Source: Mycobacterium sp. KBS0706 (GTDB taxonomy: Bacteria; Pseudomonadota; Alphaproteobacteria; DSM-16000; Inquilinaceae). Taken from it: a stretch of DNA of 64,000 nucleotides. Under the pieces are notes generated by a model. It was not told the DNA's origin and ran no database searches. It saw only the letters and a program-made list of their open reading frames with translations. The stretch covers positions 1 to 64,000 of the forward strand of contig NZ_VCCH02000043.1 in assembly GCF_005938675.2 (NCBI RefSeq). The letters run 5' to 3'. Shown one piece after another: positions 8,726 to 17,334 of the stretch. The position numbers and the translations under genes were made by a program. How positions within the stretch are numbered: the stretch's first letter is position 1; each line of letters starts with the position of its first letter.

Positions 8726-9712
8726 ATGCTCGGCTACATCCTCAAGCGCATTCTCTACATGGTGCCGACGCTGTTCGGCATGTCGCTGATCTCGTTCCTG
8801 ATCATCCAGTTGCCGCCGGGCGACTACCTGACCTCGCTCCTGTCCTCCTGGTCCGACAACGGCCAGCCGATCGACCCGGCGCAGATCGAGCGGTTGCGCG
8901 CGCAATACGGCTTCGACCAGCCCTTCTACGTCCAGTACTGGAAATGGATGTCCGGCATCCTGTTCCGCGGTGACTTCGGCTATTCCTTCGACTGGAACCA
9001 GCCGGTCGCCGGGCTGATCTGGGACCGCATGGGGTCGACACTGGCGATCTCGCTGGCCAGCCTGGTCTTCGTCTGGGCGGTGTCGCTGCCGATCGGCATC
9101 TATTCCGCCGTCCGCCGGCATTCGGTCGGCGATCATGTCTTCACCTTCCTAGGCTTCCTCGGCCTGGCGATCCCGAACTTCATCTTCGCTCTGACGCTGA
9201 TGTATCTCTGCTACCGCTACCTGGGGCAGAGCGTCGGCGGCCTGTACTCGCCGGAATACACCGATGCGCCGTGGAGTTGGGGCAAGGCCTGGGACCTGCT
9301 GGCCCATCTCTGGATTCCGGTCGTGGTCATCGGCACCTCCGGCACGGCGGCGCTGATCCGCATCCTGCGGGCCAACCTGACCGACGAGCTGAACAAGCCC
9401 TATGTCGTCACCGCCCGGGCCAAGGGCCTGCCGGAGCACCGGCTGGTGCTGCGCTACCCGGTGCGGATCGCGCTGAACCCCTTCATCTCGGCGATCGGCT
9501 GGGTGCTGCCCCATCTGGTCTCGGGCGTCACCATCACCGCGATCGTGCTGAACCTGCCGACCGCCGGGCCGCTGCTGCTGCGGGCGCTGGTGTCGCAGGA
9601 CATGTACCTGGCCGGCAGCTTCATCCTGCTGCTCAGCGCATTGACGCTGGTCGGCATGCTGGTCTCCGACCTGCTGCTGGCGCTGCTCGACCCCCGCATC
9701 CGGTTCAGCTGA
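8726..9712 (+). CDS. ABC transporter permease, DppB type
   Basis: A 328-residue inner-membrane permease beginning MLGYILKRILYMVPTLFGMS, the typical first helix of DppB/OppB proteins. The cytoplasmic EAA loop that contacts the ATPase is visible around VTARAKGLPEHRLVLRYPVR. A GGAGGAG-type ribosome binding site lies just upstream of 8726. It forms the translocation pore with the permease at 9723 and is energised by the dual ATPase at 10900. Usual length; nothing missing. Confidence 0.92.
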   Translation: MLGYILKRILYMVPTLFGMSLISFLIIQLPPGDYLTSLLSSWSDNGQPIDPAQIERLRAQYGFDQPFYVQYWKWMSGILFRGDFGYSFDWNQPVAGLIWDRMGSTLAISLASLVFVWAVSLPIGIYSAVRRHSVGDHVFTFLGFLGLAIPNFIFALTLMYLCYRYLGQSVGGLYSPEYTDAPWSWGKAWDLLAHLWIPVVVIGTSGTAALIRILRANLTDELNKPYVVTARAKGLPEHRLVLRYPVRIALNPFISAIGWVLPHLVSGVTITAIVLNLPTAGPLLLRALVSQDMYLAGSFILLLSALTLVGMLVSDLLLALLDPRIRFS

Positions 9713-9722
9713 GGGCCGCGCC

Positions 9723-10895
9723 ATGACCATTCAGGACCTGGCGGATCTGGACAGCGAAGGGCCGGCGACCAGCCCGCTCAAGCCCGGCCGCGGCGCCGCG
9801 GCCAGGGAGGCGGTCGGCCCCTGGCGGCTGATGCTGGGCAAGCTGCTGCGCCAGAAGGTGGCGATGGCGGCCGGGGCCGTGGTGCTGCTGCTCTACCTCG
9901 TCGGCGCCTTTGCCGAATTCCTCGCGCCCTCCAGCCCGGACCTGTCGCGGTCGCAATACACCTACGCCCCGCCGCAGGGCTTGAGCCTGTTCGCGCCGAC
10001 GAAGGACGGCGGCTGGGAGTTCAACCTGCACGTCAAGGGCTACAAGGTCGAGATCGACCCGCAGGCGCTGCGCCGCACCTTCGTCGTCGACGACAGCAAG
10101 ATCGTGCCGGTCGGCTTCTTCGTCAAAGGCCGGCCCTACAAGCTGTGGGGGCTGGTCCCGCTCGACCGGCACCTGATCGGGCCGGTCAACCCGAACGACC
10201 CGATGTACCTGCTGGGCGCCGACCGGCTCGGCCGCGACCTGCTCTCGCGGCTGGTCCACGGCACCCGGATCTCGATGTCGATCGGCCTGGTTGGCGTCGC
10301 CATGTCGCTCATCCTCGGCGTGGTGCTGGGCGCGGTTTCCGGCTTCTATGGCGGCTGGGTCGACATGCTGATCCAGCGGCTGATCGAGGTGGTCAGCGCC
10401 ATGCCGACCATCCCGCTCTGGCTCGGCCTGGCCGCCGCCATCCCGCTCAGCTGGTCGCCGCTGCAGGTCTATTTCGTCATCACCGTGATCGTCTCGCTGC
10501 TCGGCTGGACCGGGCTGGCGCGCGAGGTGCGAGGCCGGTTCCTGGCCCTGCGCGGCGAGGATTTCGTCACCGCCGCCCGGCTCGACGGGTCGGGCGAGCG
10601 GCGGCTGATCTTCCGCCACATCCTGCCGTCGCTGACCAGCCATATCCTGGCCGTGGTCACCCTCGCCGTGCCGACCATGATCGTGGCCGAGACCTCGCTG
10701 TCCTTCCTCGGCATCGGGCTGAAGCCGCCGGTGGTCAGCTGGGGCGTGCTGCTGCAGGACGCGCAGAGCATCCGCACCGTTGCAACCGCCCCCTGGCTGC
10801 TGTTCTGGCCCGGCCTCGCCGTGGTGGTCGCCGTCCTCGCCTTCAACTTCTTCGGCGACGGGCTGCGCGACGCCGCCGACCCGTATGAGAGCTGA
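9723..10895 (+). CDS. ABC transporter permease, DppC type
   Basis: A 390-residue second permease. It has a cytoplasmic N-terminus, a first membrane helix (VAMAAGAVVLLLYLVGAF), then an unusually long periplasmic stretch of about 110 residues before the TLGADRLGRD-like region (here LLGADRLGRDLLSR) and the core helices. The EAA loop reads DFVTAARLDGSGERRLIFRH. The long loop is found in permeases paired with long family-5 binding proteins and may dock the 647-residue protein. It starts 10 nt after the previous stop; the next gene overlaps it or starts within 5 nt. Confidence 0.92.
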   Translation: MTIQDLADLDSEGPATSPLKPGRGAAAREAVGPWRLMLGKLLRQKVAMAAGAVVLLLYLVGAFAEFLAPSSPDLSRSQYTYAPPQGLSLFAPTKDGGWEFNLHVKGYKVEIDPQALRRTFVVDDSKIVPVGFFVKGRPYKLWGLVPLDRHLIGPVNPNDPMYLLGADRLGRDLLSRLVHGTRISMSIGLVGVAMSLILGVVLGAVSGFYGGWVDMLIQRLIEVVSAMPTIPLWLGLAAAIPLSWSPLQVYFVITVIVSLLGWTGLAREVRGRFLALRGEDFVTAARLDGSGERRLIFRHILPSLTSHILAVVTLAVPTMIVAETSLSFLGIGLKPPVVSWGVLLQDAQSIRTVATAPWLLFWPGLAVVVAVLAFNFFGDGLRDAADPYES

Positions 10896-10899
10896 GGCA

Positions 10900-12636
10900 A
10901 TGGACGCACCCGACGACGTGGCGCTGTCGGTCCGCGACCTGTCGCTCGACTTCCACCTGCGCACCCACATCCTGCACGCGGTCCGCAACGTCGGCTTCGA
11001 CCTCCGCCGCGGCCGGACGCTGTGCCTGGTGGGCGAGAGCGGCTCGGGCAAGAGCGTCACCGCCCGCGCCCTGCTGCGCATCGTCGACAAGGCGGGCCGG
11101 ATCACCGGCGGCCGGATCCTGCTGCGGGCGGAGGGGCGCGAGATCGACGTGGCAGCGCTGGACCCGCGCGGCCGCGACATCCGGGCCATCCGCGGCCGCC
11201 GGATCGGCCTGATCTTCCAGGAGCCGATGAGCTCGCTGTCGCCGGTGCACAGCATCGGCTCGCAGATCGTCGAGGCGATCCGCCTGCACACGGCGCTGGA
11301 TCGGCGCGAGGCGAAGCAGCGGGCGATCGAGCTGCTGCGCCAGGTCGAGATCCCGGATCCGGAGCGGATGGCGGACCGCTACACCTTCGAGTTCTCCGGC
11401 GGCATGCGGCAGCGGGCGATGATCGCCATGGCGCTGGCCTGCGACCCGGACATCCTGATCGCCGACGAGCCGACCACGGCGCTGGACGTCACCACCCAGG
11501 CCGAGATCCTGGACCTGATCAAGCGGCTGCAGGTCGAGCGCGGCATGGCGATGCTGCTGATCACCCATGACATCGGCGTGGTGGCCGAGGTCGCCGACGA
11601 CGTGGCGGTGATGCGCTTCGGCCGGATCGTCGAGCAGGGCCCGGTCGACGACATCTTCCATCGGGCGCAGCACCCCTACACCCGCCGCCTGCTGGCCTCG
11701 ACCGCGAAGCTCGAGGCGGGCGGGGCGAGGCGGGCAGGGGCCGCGGCCGCCGGCGCGCCGATCCTCTCCGTGCGCGGCTTGGGCAAGGTCTATGGCGACG
11801 CCCGCCGCTGGCTTCCCGGCAGCGGCCGCTACGCGCTGCGGGCGGTCGACGACGCCAGCTTCGACCTGCATCCCGGCGAAAGCCTCGGCATCGTCGGCGA
11901 GAGCGGCTCCGGCAAGACCACGCTCGGCCGCCTGGTGCTGCGCATCGTCGAGCCCAGCGCGGGCACCGTCGCCTATCGCGACCGTGAGGGGCGCGAGGTC
12001 GAGGTGACGGGCCTGGGCAAGCGCGAGCTGCGCCGCTTCCACCGCGAGGTCCGGCTGGTGTTCCAGGACCCGTTCTCCTCGCTCAACCCGCGGATGACGG
12101 TCAAGGACATCATCGGCGACCCGCTGCGGGTCAACGGCCTGGCGCAGGGCCCGGCGCTGGAGGCGAAGGTCGCCGGACTGATGGCGCTGGTCGGGCTCGA
12201 CCCGCAGGCGATGGAGCGGCACCCGCACGCCTTCTCCGGCGGCCAGCGCCAGCGCATCGGCATCGCCCGCGCTCTGGCGCTCGACCCGCGCATCATCATC
12301 GCCGACGAGGCGACCTCGGCGCTCGACGTGTCGATCCGCAGCCAGATCCTCGACCTGCTGCTGGAGCTGCGGGCCCGGCTGGGCCTCAGCTTCCTGTTCA
12401 TCTCGCACGACATCTCGGTGGTGCGGTACTTCTGCGACCGGGTGATCGTCATGCACAAGGGCCGGATCGTGGAGACCGGCGACGCCGAGCAGATCTGCAT
12501 CCGGCCGCGCGAGCCCTACACGCAGCGACTGATCTCGGCCGTGCCCAGCCCCGACCCGCGCCGCAAGCGCATGCTGCATCGCCTGCGGGTCGACGAGCCG
12601 CCGGCAATCGCCGCGAGAAGCGGTGCCGGCGGCTGA
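10900..12636 (+). CDS. Dual ABC transporter ATPase (DppD-DppF fusion)
   Basis: A 578-residue chain with two complete ATP-binding cassettes. The first has Walker A GESGSGKS (about residue 44) and signature FSGGMRQR (about 165); the second has Walker A GESGSGKT (about 333) and signature FSGGQRQR (about 445). Each is followed by the family-5 C-terminal extension (HPYTRRLL and EPYTQRLI). It powers the importer formed by the two preceding permeases. Starts at 10900 (short GAGG spacing) or 10885 (overlapping the previous stop) are both possible. The second family-5 importer at 47377-50973 has no ATPase, so this protein could serve both. Confidence 0.92.
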   Translation: MDAPDDVALSVRDLSLDFHLRTHILHAVRNVGFDLRRGRTLCLVGESGSGKSVTARALLRIVDKAGRITGGRILLRAEGREIDVAALDPRGRDIRAIRGRRIGLIFQEPMSSLSPVHSIGSQIVEAIRLHTALDRREAKQRAIELLRQVEIPDPERMADRYTFEFSGGMRQRAMIAMALACDPDILIADEPTTALDVTTQAEILDLIKRLQVERGMAMLLITHDIGVVAEVADDVAVMRFGRIVEQGPVDDIFHRAQHPYTRRLLASTAKLEAGGARRAGAAAAGAPILSVRGLGKVYGDARRWLPGSGRYALRAVDDASFDLHPGESLGIVGESGSGKTTLGRLVLRIVEPSAGTVAYRDREGREVEVTGLGKRELRRFHREVRLVFQDPFSSLNPRMTVKDIIGDPLRVNGLAQGPALEAKVAGLMALVGLDPQAMERHPHAFSGGQRQRIGIARALALDPRIIIADEATSALDVSIRSQILDLLLELRARLGLSFLFISHDISVVRYFCDRVIVMHKGRIVETGDAEQICIRPREPYTQRLISAVPSPDPRRKRMLHRLRVDEPPAIAARSGAGG

Positions 12637-12648
12637 CCGCAAGCTTCC

Positions 12649-12677
12649 AGAGCCCGATGATTTCGGGTCGGATCGCG
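12649..12677 (+). repeat. Dispersed 29-bp repeat, copy 1
   Basis: This copy matches 18040-18068 at 22 of 29 positions around a shared core GATGATTT. It lies just after the stop of the dual ATPase and includes CCCGA/TCGGG arms (12653-12657 and 12663-12667). The two copies bracket the ATP-grasp island. They look like eroded members of an intergenic repeat family. Confidence 0.45.
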
Positions 12678-12911
12678 CTGGAGGGATCGCACCGGGCGTA
12701 GCCTCTCCTCCCCGGGCTCGACCCCGGGGACCGCAGGAGAGGCAACGCGAAGACGCTCGGTATCCCGTCAGCCCCTGGCCGATGCGGTGACGTGACCCGA
12801 CCCAATTCATCCCGCTCTGGCGAGGGCGGGAAACCACGTGTGGGCGTCCTGGGCTTGTCGAGCATTCACCCTCCGATCGCCCATGTCACTCTAATTCTTC
12901 TGTCTCAGTCC

Positions 12912-13017
12912 AGGGGTGCAGTCCACCCAAGGGGTGCAGTCCATCACACGCGGCACCGGCGCTGAGAGGTGCATGTCACCATCGCCGACCTGCTGGCAAG
13001 TGCCGGTGCGAGCCCCT
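12912..13017 (+). ncRNA. Candidate structured RNA element, unassigned
   Basis: Nested pairing can be drawn: AGGGG (12912-12916 or the duplicated 12930-12934) with CCCCT (13013-13017), GCACCGGC (12953-12960) with GCCGGTGC (13002-13009), and GGTG (12968-12971) with CACC (12977-12980). The motifs GGGGTGC and CTGAGAGG recall the thiamine pyrophosphate riboswitch, but the conserved 3' part of that aptamer is absent. It may be a decayed aptamer, a different RNA or chance pairing. No gene follows it directly; the M6 operon begins about 600 bp downstream. Confidence 0.25.
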
Positions 13018-13035
13018 CTGATAACGCGTAGAAAT

Positions 13036-13063
13036 CCGCCGTCGTTGCGCCGAACGACGGCGG
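13036..13063. other. Strong hairpin, 11-bp perfect stem
   Basis: CCGCCGTCGTT, six-base loop GCGCCG, AACGACGGCGG. The stem is perfect but no T-run follows, so it is not a standard intrinsic terminator. It lies just after the candidate structured RNA and could belong to the same transcript or block read-through from the upstream operon. Confidence 0.5.
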
Positions 13064-13345
13064 GATCCCTCGCCGTCCCGTGCTGTGCTTTAGCCAAGGA
13101 GATGTTCCAGTCAGCAAGTCAACATGTTGCGAAATCGCGTGACTCTCGAATTAAAATAAGGGATAATTAACAAATGGTGGGATAAATTCTTAGAATAGGG
13201 AATTATCCATGAACGCTTCGGAAGCATAGAACCTCTTGACTGTGTCGTTGTTTGAGCTGAGCTCTGTTGAGCTACGAACGTCGATCTTCTGCGTTTTGAC
13301 TCTCAGCGTTGGCCCAGGAGCTGACGGCGCGTTCTTATGGGCATT

Positions 13346-13531
13346 TCATTGGGCGGGGTCTTTCGCATCGCTGAGCCGTTCCACGGACCTGCCGGGATGC
13401 TTGAGGAGAGCCTCGAGAGCGCCTGAGACAACCGAGGGCGCATATCGGTCCCTGTAAAAGCGGGCATGGCTCGAGAACACGCTTTTCGCAATGCGCGGCC
13501 GGCCGGGCCGGCGCTTCGTGCCGGACTTCAT
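13346..13531 (-). CDS. Small basic hypothetical protein, doubtful
   Basis: A 61-residue open frame starting MKSGTKRRPGRPRIAKSV, with a KRRPGRPR stretch like an AT-hook, then SSHARFYRDRYAPSVVSGAL. It is divergent from the M6 operon. No good ribosome binding site precedes it and another frame overlaps the same stretch, so it may be chance or the remnant of a DNA-binding protein. Confidence 0.25.
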   Translation of the reverse strand: MKSGTKRRPGRPRIAKSVFSSHARFYRDRYAPSVVSGALEALLKHPGRSVERLSDAKDPAQ

Positions 13532-13625
13532 TTTTGAATCGTCATCCGATCGCAGTCTGAAAACGACGCAACACTGGTACTGATCGAAACGATTCCGAAA
13601 ATCACGATATTGGGGAGGATGTTCT

Positions 13626-15518
13626 ATGACGAATCACGATAGTCGCAGATGCGAGCATCATCGCATCCGAACAGCCATCGCTGTGTGGTCGGATTTTTGT
13701 GCGGTGGCCCCGAGCCCAGAACTGAAGGATCGCTTGAAAGCCGACTTGGCTGACGCGAAGAAGAAGTCAAAGTCCCCGCTCGCAGCAGCCTTTGGTCTCG
13801 CCAAAGGCCCACGTCGCTTGGGCTTTGACGATGGAGTAATCGTGCCACCGGATAAATTCCCGGTTGGGACGCCTTTTTCACTAATTCGTTCTGCGGCAGC
13901 CGATCGGGCACCGCTTCACGGAACCTTGCGTGTGGTCGTCGTGCTGGTGCAGTTTTCCGATCACGCGATGGCGCAGGCCGTGGCCCATTTCGACGACATC
14001 TTCTTCTCGACCGGTGTGCTCCCGAACGGCAGCGTTAAGGAGTACTATCGGGACGTCACGGGAGGACTGGTCGATATCGTTGGCGAGGTAGTCGGACCAT
14101 ATCAGTTGCCTCAGACACTCGCCTGGTACGCCAACAACAACTTCGGCATCGGCCGCCCCTCCGGTACGCCGCGCGCAAACATTATGGCGCGGGACGCCGC
14201 TGTCGCGGCGAATCCTCATGTAAACTTTGGCTTATATGACAACGACGGCAACGGCTACATCGACGCGTTTATTGTTGTGCATGCCGGCCAGGGTGGCGAG
14301 CAGACAGGAAATCCCAATGACATCTGGTCCCACAAGTGGACGCTTCCCTCGGCTTATGCCGCAGACGGCAAGCAGATCTTTGCGTACCTGACAATCCCAG
14401 AGGACGCACGGATCGGGGTTTGCGCGCATGAACTCGGCCATCTCCTTTTTGGTTTCCCTGATCTCTATGATACCGACGACACGTCCGAGGGCATCGGCAA
14501 TTGGTGCCTGATGGCGGGCGGTTCGTGGAATGGCGGCGGCGACGTGCCTGCGCATCCCTCGGCATGGTGCAAGGTCCAGCAGGCCTGGGCGACCGTCACC
14601 AACATCTCGACCAATGGCGCGATCTCTATTCCGGACGTCAAGGTGAGCCGGAATATCCATCGCCTGTGGAAGGATGGCGCTGGGGGTTCGGAATACTTCC
14701 TGCTGGAGAATCGGCAGCGCACCGGATACGACGCGGGCCTGCCAGGCGATGGTCTACTGATTTGGCACATCGACGAAGCGCAATCGGGCAACACCGACGA
14801 GAACCATTACAAGGTCGCGCTGATGCAGGCCGACGGCCAACGCGATATGGAACTCGACAACAATCGTGGAGACGCCGGCGATCCCTACCCGGGCAACGCG
14901 GGCAACACATCATTCAATGCGACATCGACCCCAAACTCGAAGTCGTACGCAGGGCAGGACACCTGTGTATCTGTTGTCGGTATTTCGGCATCGGGCGCGA
15001 CGATGACCGCGACTGCCGCCGTGCGATGTGGAAAGTCGATCGTCAAGGACAGCAAGGACCTGAAGGACCGCATCAAGGATGGCAAGGAGCTCGCCAAAGA
15101 CCGCAAAGATCGCAAGGATCTCAGGGATCTTAAGGAACCGGTGAAGGAGGGCGCGAAAGATCGCAAAGATCTCAAAGACCGGATCGAGGGCAAGCCCATC
15201 ACCAAGGAGATTCGTGACGGGGGCGTCGGCAAGACCTCCAAGGATTTTGCCGAGGGGCCCGGTGGCGGAGGTGGCGGCTTCGGCGAGAGCGAGCCATCAC
15301 TCGATGTGCGCCAGTCAGTCGCGGAACTCGAAGCGAGGTTAACGGCCATTGAAAGCGCGCTGGGCTGGGGCGGGACCACGGAGCCATTCATCGGCAGCGA
15401 CGTGCGGCCCGATCTTGTCGGCGGCCCAGACTATACGCGGGCCGGCGACCTGCAGGAGAGGATGGCCGCCGGCGATCGCGATGCGAAGCTTGCTTTCGAC
15501 ACGTTGCCCCCGTCGTGA
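13626..15518 (+). CDS. M6-type metalloprotease with Lys/Asp-rich C-terminal tail
   Basis: A 630-residue protein. Residues about 100-450 form an M6 (immune inhibitor A-like) protease domain: VVVVLVQFSDHA at the start, a calcium-loop-like DNDGNGYIDAFIVVHAG, the zinc motif HELGH (268-272) followed by GFPDLYD, and GLLIWHID. Family relatives are usually secreted, but no signal peptide is visible. Residues about 470-541 are a low-complexity run dominated by K, D, E, R and L in KDLKD/KDRKD units, followed by a GGGGGG linker and a predicted helix. The ATG has GGGGAGG seven nt upstream. The next gene starts inside its stop codon (GTGA), so the two are translationally coupled; three downstream genes follow. 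Confidence 0.8.
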   Translation: MTNHDSRRCEHHRIRTAIAVWSDFCAVAPSPELKDRLKADLADAKKKSKSPLAAAFGLAKGPRRLGFDDGVIVPPDKFPVGTPFSLIRSAAADRAPLHGTLRVVVVLVQFSDHAMAQAVAHFDDIFFSTGVLPNGSVKEYYRDVTGGLVDIVGEVVGPYQLPQTLAWYANNNFGIGRPSGTPRANIMARDAAVAANPHVNFGLYDNDGNGYIDAFIVVHAGQGGEQTGNPNDIWSHKWTLPSAYAADGKQIFAYLTIPEDARIGVCAHELGHLLFGFPDLYDTDDTSEGIGNWCLMAGGSWNGGGDVPAHPSAWCKVQQAWATVTNISTNGAISIPDVKVSRNIHRLWKDGAGGSEYFLLENRQRTGYDAGLPGDGLLIWHIDEAQSGNTDENHYKVALMQADGQRDMELDNNRGDAGDPYPGNAGNTSFNATSTPNSKSYAGQDTCVSVVGISASGATMTATAAVRCGKSIVKDSKDLKDRIKDGKELAKDRKDRKDLRDLKEPVKEGAKDRKDLKDRIEGKPITKEIRDGGVGKTSKDFAEGPGGGGGGFGESEPSLDVRQSVAELEARLTAIESALGWGGTTEPFIGSDVRPDLVGGPDYTRAGDLQERMAAGDRDAKLAFDTLPPS

Positions 15519-16333
15519 TCCCGACGGTCCTGATCCTCGCGCACGGCTACGATACTGGTGCTATTTCGGTGGCAGGATGGCTTGCGCGCAAGCTCAGGCC
15601 CGAGGCAGTGCGAGTCATATGCCCAGAGGCGTTGAGTCTGGCTCTCTGGTCGCATCGGGTTGATGCGCGCGGCAAGGCATCAACCCGACTCGTGCTGCCA
15701 CACGCCGGGTCCTTTGCAACTTCCCAACTGGCCGCAGTGTTCAACCGTATCCAGTACCTCCCGCTCCCGCGATTCAATCGGGCAACGCCCAAGGATCGAG
15801 ATTACGCCAGCGCCGAGCTTCAAGCTGTGATGGTGAGCTGGTTAGCTGAACTGGGCGACCGCGCGGTGCATAATGTGCGGCGTCACCCTTGGCTGTCACC
15901 CTCGCTGCCTTTGCTGCATTGGGCGCGGGCCACCGCCGCTTGCGGGCTGCCGGTGGCAGCGCATGTTGTGGCGAACTCGCCGCGAGTGGGGGCGAGCCCG
16001 GGGAATCCACCACTCACCTCAGTTACCGACGGCCAATTTGCTAACTCGAGAGTCGCTCGTGATCGTCGCAACGGCCTGGACAATGGTGTCCTCATGGGTA
16101 CGGTGCTGGTCGCGGGCGAAGAGGCCGGAGGACAGCTGGCCGATCGCTGGGGCTCAAATTGCATCGAGGCGGCCAAGTCACTCGACTTCCCGCTGCTGGA
16201 GTTCCGGTTCGCACTGGAGGACCGGGAGATGGTCCTGGTTGCCGTGGACCCGTTGCCCACACTAATCGACCCCTGGGCCACAGCCCTCGCGGGTCGCCTG
16301 CTTTGCACCCTCGCAAGGGAGGCATCGCAGTGA
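15515..16333 (+). CDS. Degenerate ATP-grasp-like protein (putative pseudoenzyme)
   Basis: A 272-residue protein starting at GTG 15515, overlapping the protease stop by 4 nt. By eye it parallels the ATP-grasp ligase encoded next. An FNRIQYLP strand (77-84) matches the xxRP strand of the ligase's N-terminal domain; HNVRRHPWLSPSLPLLHWA (119-137) matches its VNRPRAMQSNASKPLQAQL. NCIEAAKSLDFPLLEFRF matches RCVALARQMDLPLAGIDLR, and AVDPLP (243-248) occupies the place of EVNPMP. The metal-binding Glu and Asn are thus Ala243 and Asp245, and most of the nucleotide-binding middle is missing. It therefore looks like a catalytically dead paralogue, perhaps a partner or scaffold subunit. This homology is my alignment, not a database result. 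Confidence 0.65.
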   Translation: MIPTVLILAHGYDTGAISVAGWLARKLRPEAVRVICPEALSLALWSHRVDARGKASTRLVLPHAGSFATSQLAAVFNRIQYLPLPRFNRATPKDRDYASAELQAVMVSWLAELGDRAVHNVRRHPWLSPSLPLLHWARATAACGLPVAAHVVANSPRVGASPGNPPLTSVTDGQFANSRVARDRRNGLDNGVLMGTVLVAGEEAGGQLADRWGSNCIEAAKSLDFPLLEFRFALEDREMVLVAVDPLPTLIDPWATALAGRLLCTLAREASQ

Positions 16334-17334
16334 TCCTCATCTATGGACGAATCGATGATCCCCCCTTGGCAGGTGCCATTGAGGCGTTGCAGGAGGCCGG
16401 CGCGCCGTATGTTCTCCTCGAGCAAACTGCGCTCGATCGAGAGGGGCTTCGAATCGAAGTGGGACAGAAAGGCGTCGATGGCGTTCTCGTTGCCGCCGGA
16501 GAGGTGATTGCCCTCGAACGCTTCCATAGCATCTATGCCCGGCCGCTCGAATTGCAACCGCCCGTATTCGATCCGGCGGGAGCATCGCGGGCGCGGCTGC
16601 TTCATGAGCAGTTGTTCGAATGGCTGGATGTGGCCAACGCGCTGGTGGTGAATCGGCCTCGAGCAATGCAGTCCAACGCCTCCAAGCCGCTGCAGGCGCA
16701 GCTGATCGGCGCAGCAGGATTCGAAGTCCCAGAGACATTGGTAACAAGTAACCCTGAAGAGGTTCGCGCCTTCTGGCAGGAGCATGGTCGCGTCGTATAC
16801 AAATCCGCCTCCGGCGTACGCTCGATCGTGCAGGAATTCCAAGAGCGCGACGTTGCACGCCTGGCGCGTCTAGCCGCCCTGCCAGTGCAGTTTCAAGCCT
16901 ACGTGCCTGGCGTGGATGTGCGGGTGCATGTGGTCGGTCGTCGCGCGTTCGCCGCGACGATCGATAGCCCCGTGATCGACTATCGGTATGCGGCGCGCGA
17001 GGGCGCAATGGCTACACTGGAGCGAACCGATCTGCCTCGATCGGTCGCCGCGCGATGCGTTGCACTGGCGCGGCAGATGGACCTACCACTCGCCGGTATC
17101 GATCTGCGGCGGCGGCCGGACGGGCAATACATCTGCTTTGAGGTGAATCCAATGCCGGCCTATACTTATTTTGAGGCCCATACCGGGCTACCAATCGGCC
17201 GTGCGCTCGCTCAACTCCTGATCTCGGGTGAGGGCAAGGAAAGTGCGGGGCTCCACCGTGGTGCAGGCAGTCGAAAATCTTACCGAAATTCACGGGAGGG
17301 TCATCTCGCGGCGACCTCATCCCAGGCTCGGTGA
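16330..17334 (+). CDS. ATP-grasp ligase (RimK/MvdD-like)
   Basis: A 334-residue ATP-grasp protein starting at GTG 16330 within the preceding stop (GTGA overlap). It has an N-terminal pre-ATP-grasp domain with SIYARPLEL, then VVNRPRAMQSNASKPLQ and FEVPETLVTSNPEE at the substrate-lid position. The phosphate-contacting YKSASGVRS (Lys158) follows, then YVPGVDVRVHVVG, and the metal-binding AGIDLRRR (Asp258) and FEVNPMP (Glu271, Asn273). The order is that of MvdC/MvdD-like ligases, which join side chains through acyl-phosphate intermediates, and of RimK. The real domain ends near LLISG (residue 300); the last 34 residues look out of frame, and the next gene overlaps them. The substrate is probably encoded in the same operon. 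Confidence 0.8.
   Translation: MILIYGRIDDPPLAGAIEALQEAGAPYVLLEQTALDREGLRIEVGQKGVDGVLVAAGEVIALERFHSIYARPLELQPPVFDPAGASRARLLHEQLFEWLDVANALVVNRPRAMQSNASKPLQAQLIGAAGFEVPETLVTSNPEEVRAFWQEHGRVVYKSASGVRSIVQEFQERDVARLARLAALPVQFQAYVPGVDVRVHVVGRRAFAATIDSPVIDYRYAAREGAMATLERTDLPRSVAARCVALARQMDLPLAGIDLRRRPDGQYICFEVNPMPAYTYFEAHTGLPIGRALAQLLISGEGKESAGLHRGAGSRKSYRNSREGHLAATSSQAR

Larger units (their letters stand above)
12637..13625. other. Gene-poor stretch with repeats, hairpins and one doubtful small ORF
   Basis: 989 bp between the dual ATPase and the M6-type protease operon. It contains a dispersed-repeat copy (12649-12677), a direct repeat AGGGGTGCAGTCCA at 12912-12925 and 12930-12943, a structured-RNA candidate, a strong hairpin (13036-13063) and an AT-rich section (13135-13300). 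The region before 13600 should hold the promoter of the M6 operon; its GGGGAGG ribosome binding site is at 13612-13618. Composition is AT-richer than the flanking catabolic operon. Confidence 0.6.

Noticed and set aside
12912-13017. A thiamine pyrophosphate riboswitch.
   Set aside because: GGGGTGC and CTGAGAGG are present, but the conserved ACCTGATC...TAATGCC...AGGGA part is not, and no thiamine gene follows. Kept only as an unassigned structured element.
15037-15250. The Lys/Asp-rich run as a DNA tandem repeat or sequencing artefact.
   Set aside because: The nucleotide units are not identical (AAGGAC, AAAGAT and AAGGAT mix), so the amino-acid pattern is maintained by coding rather than by simple DNA duplication.
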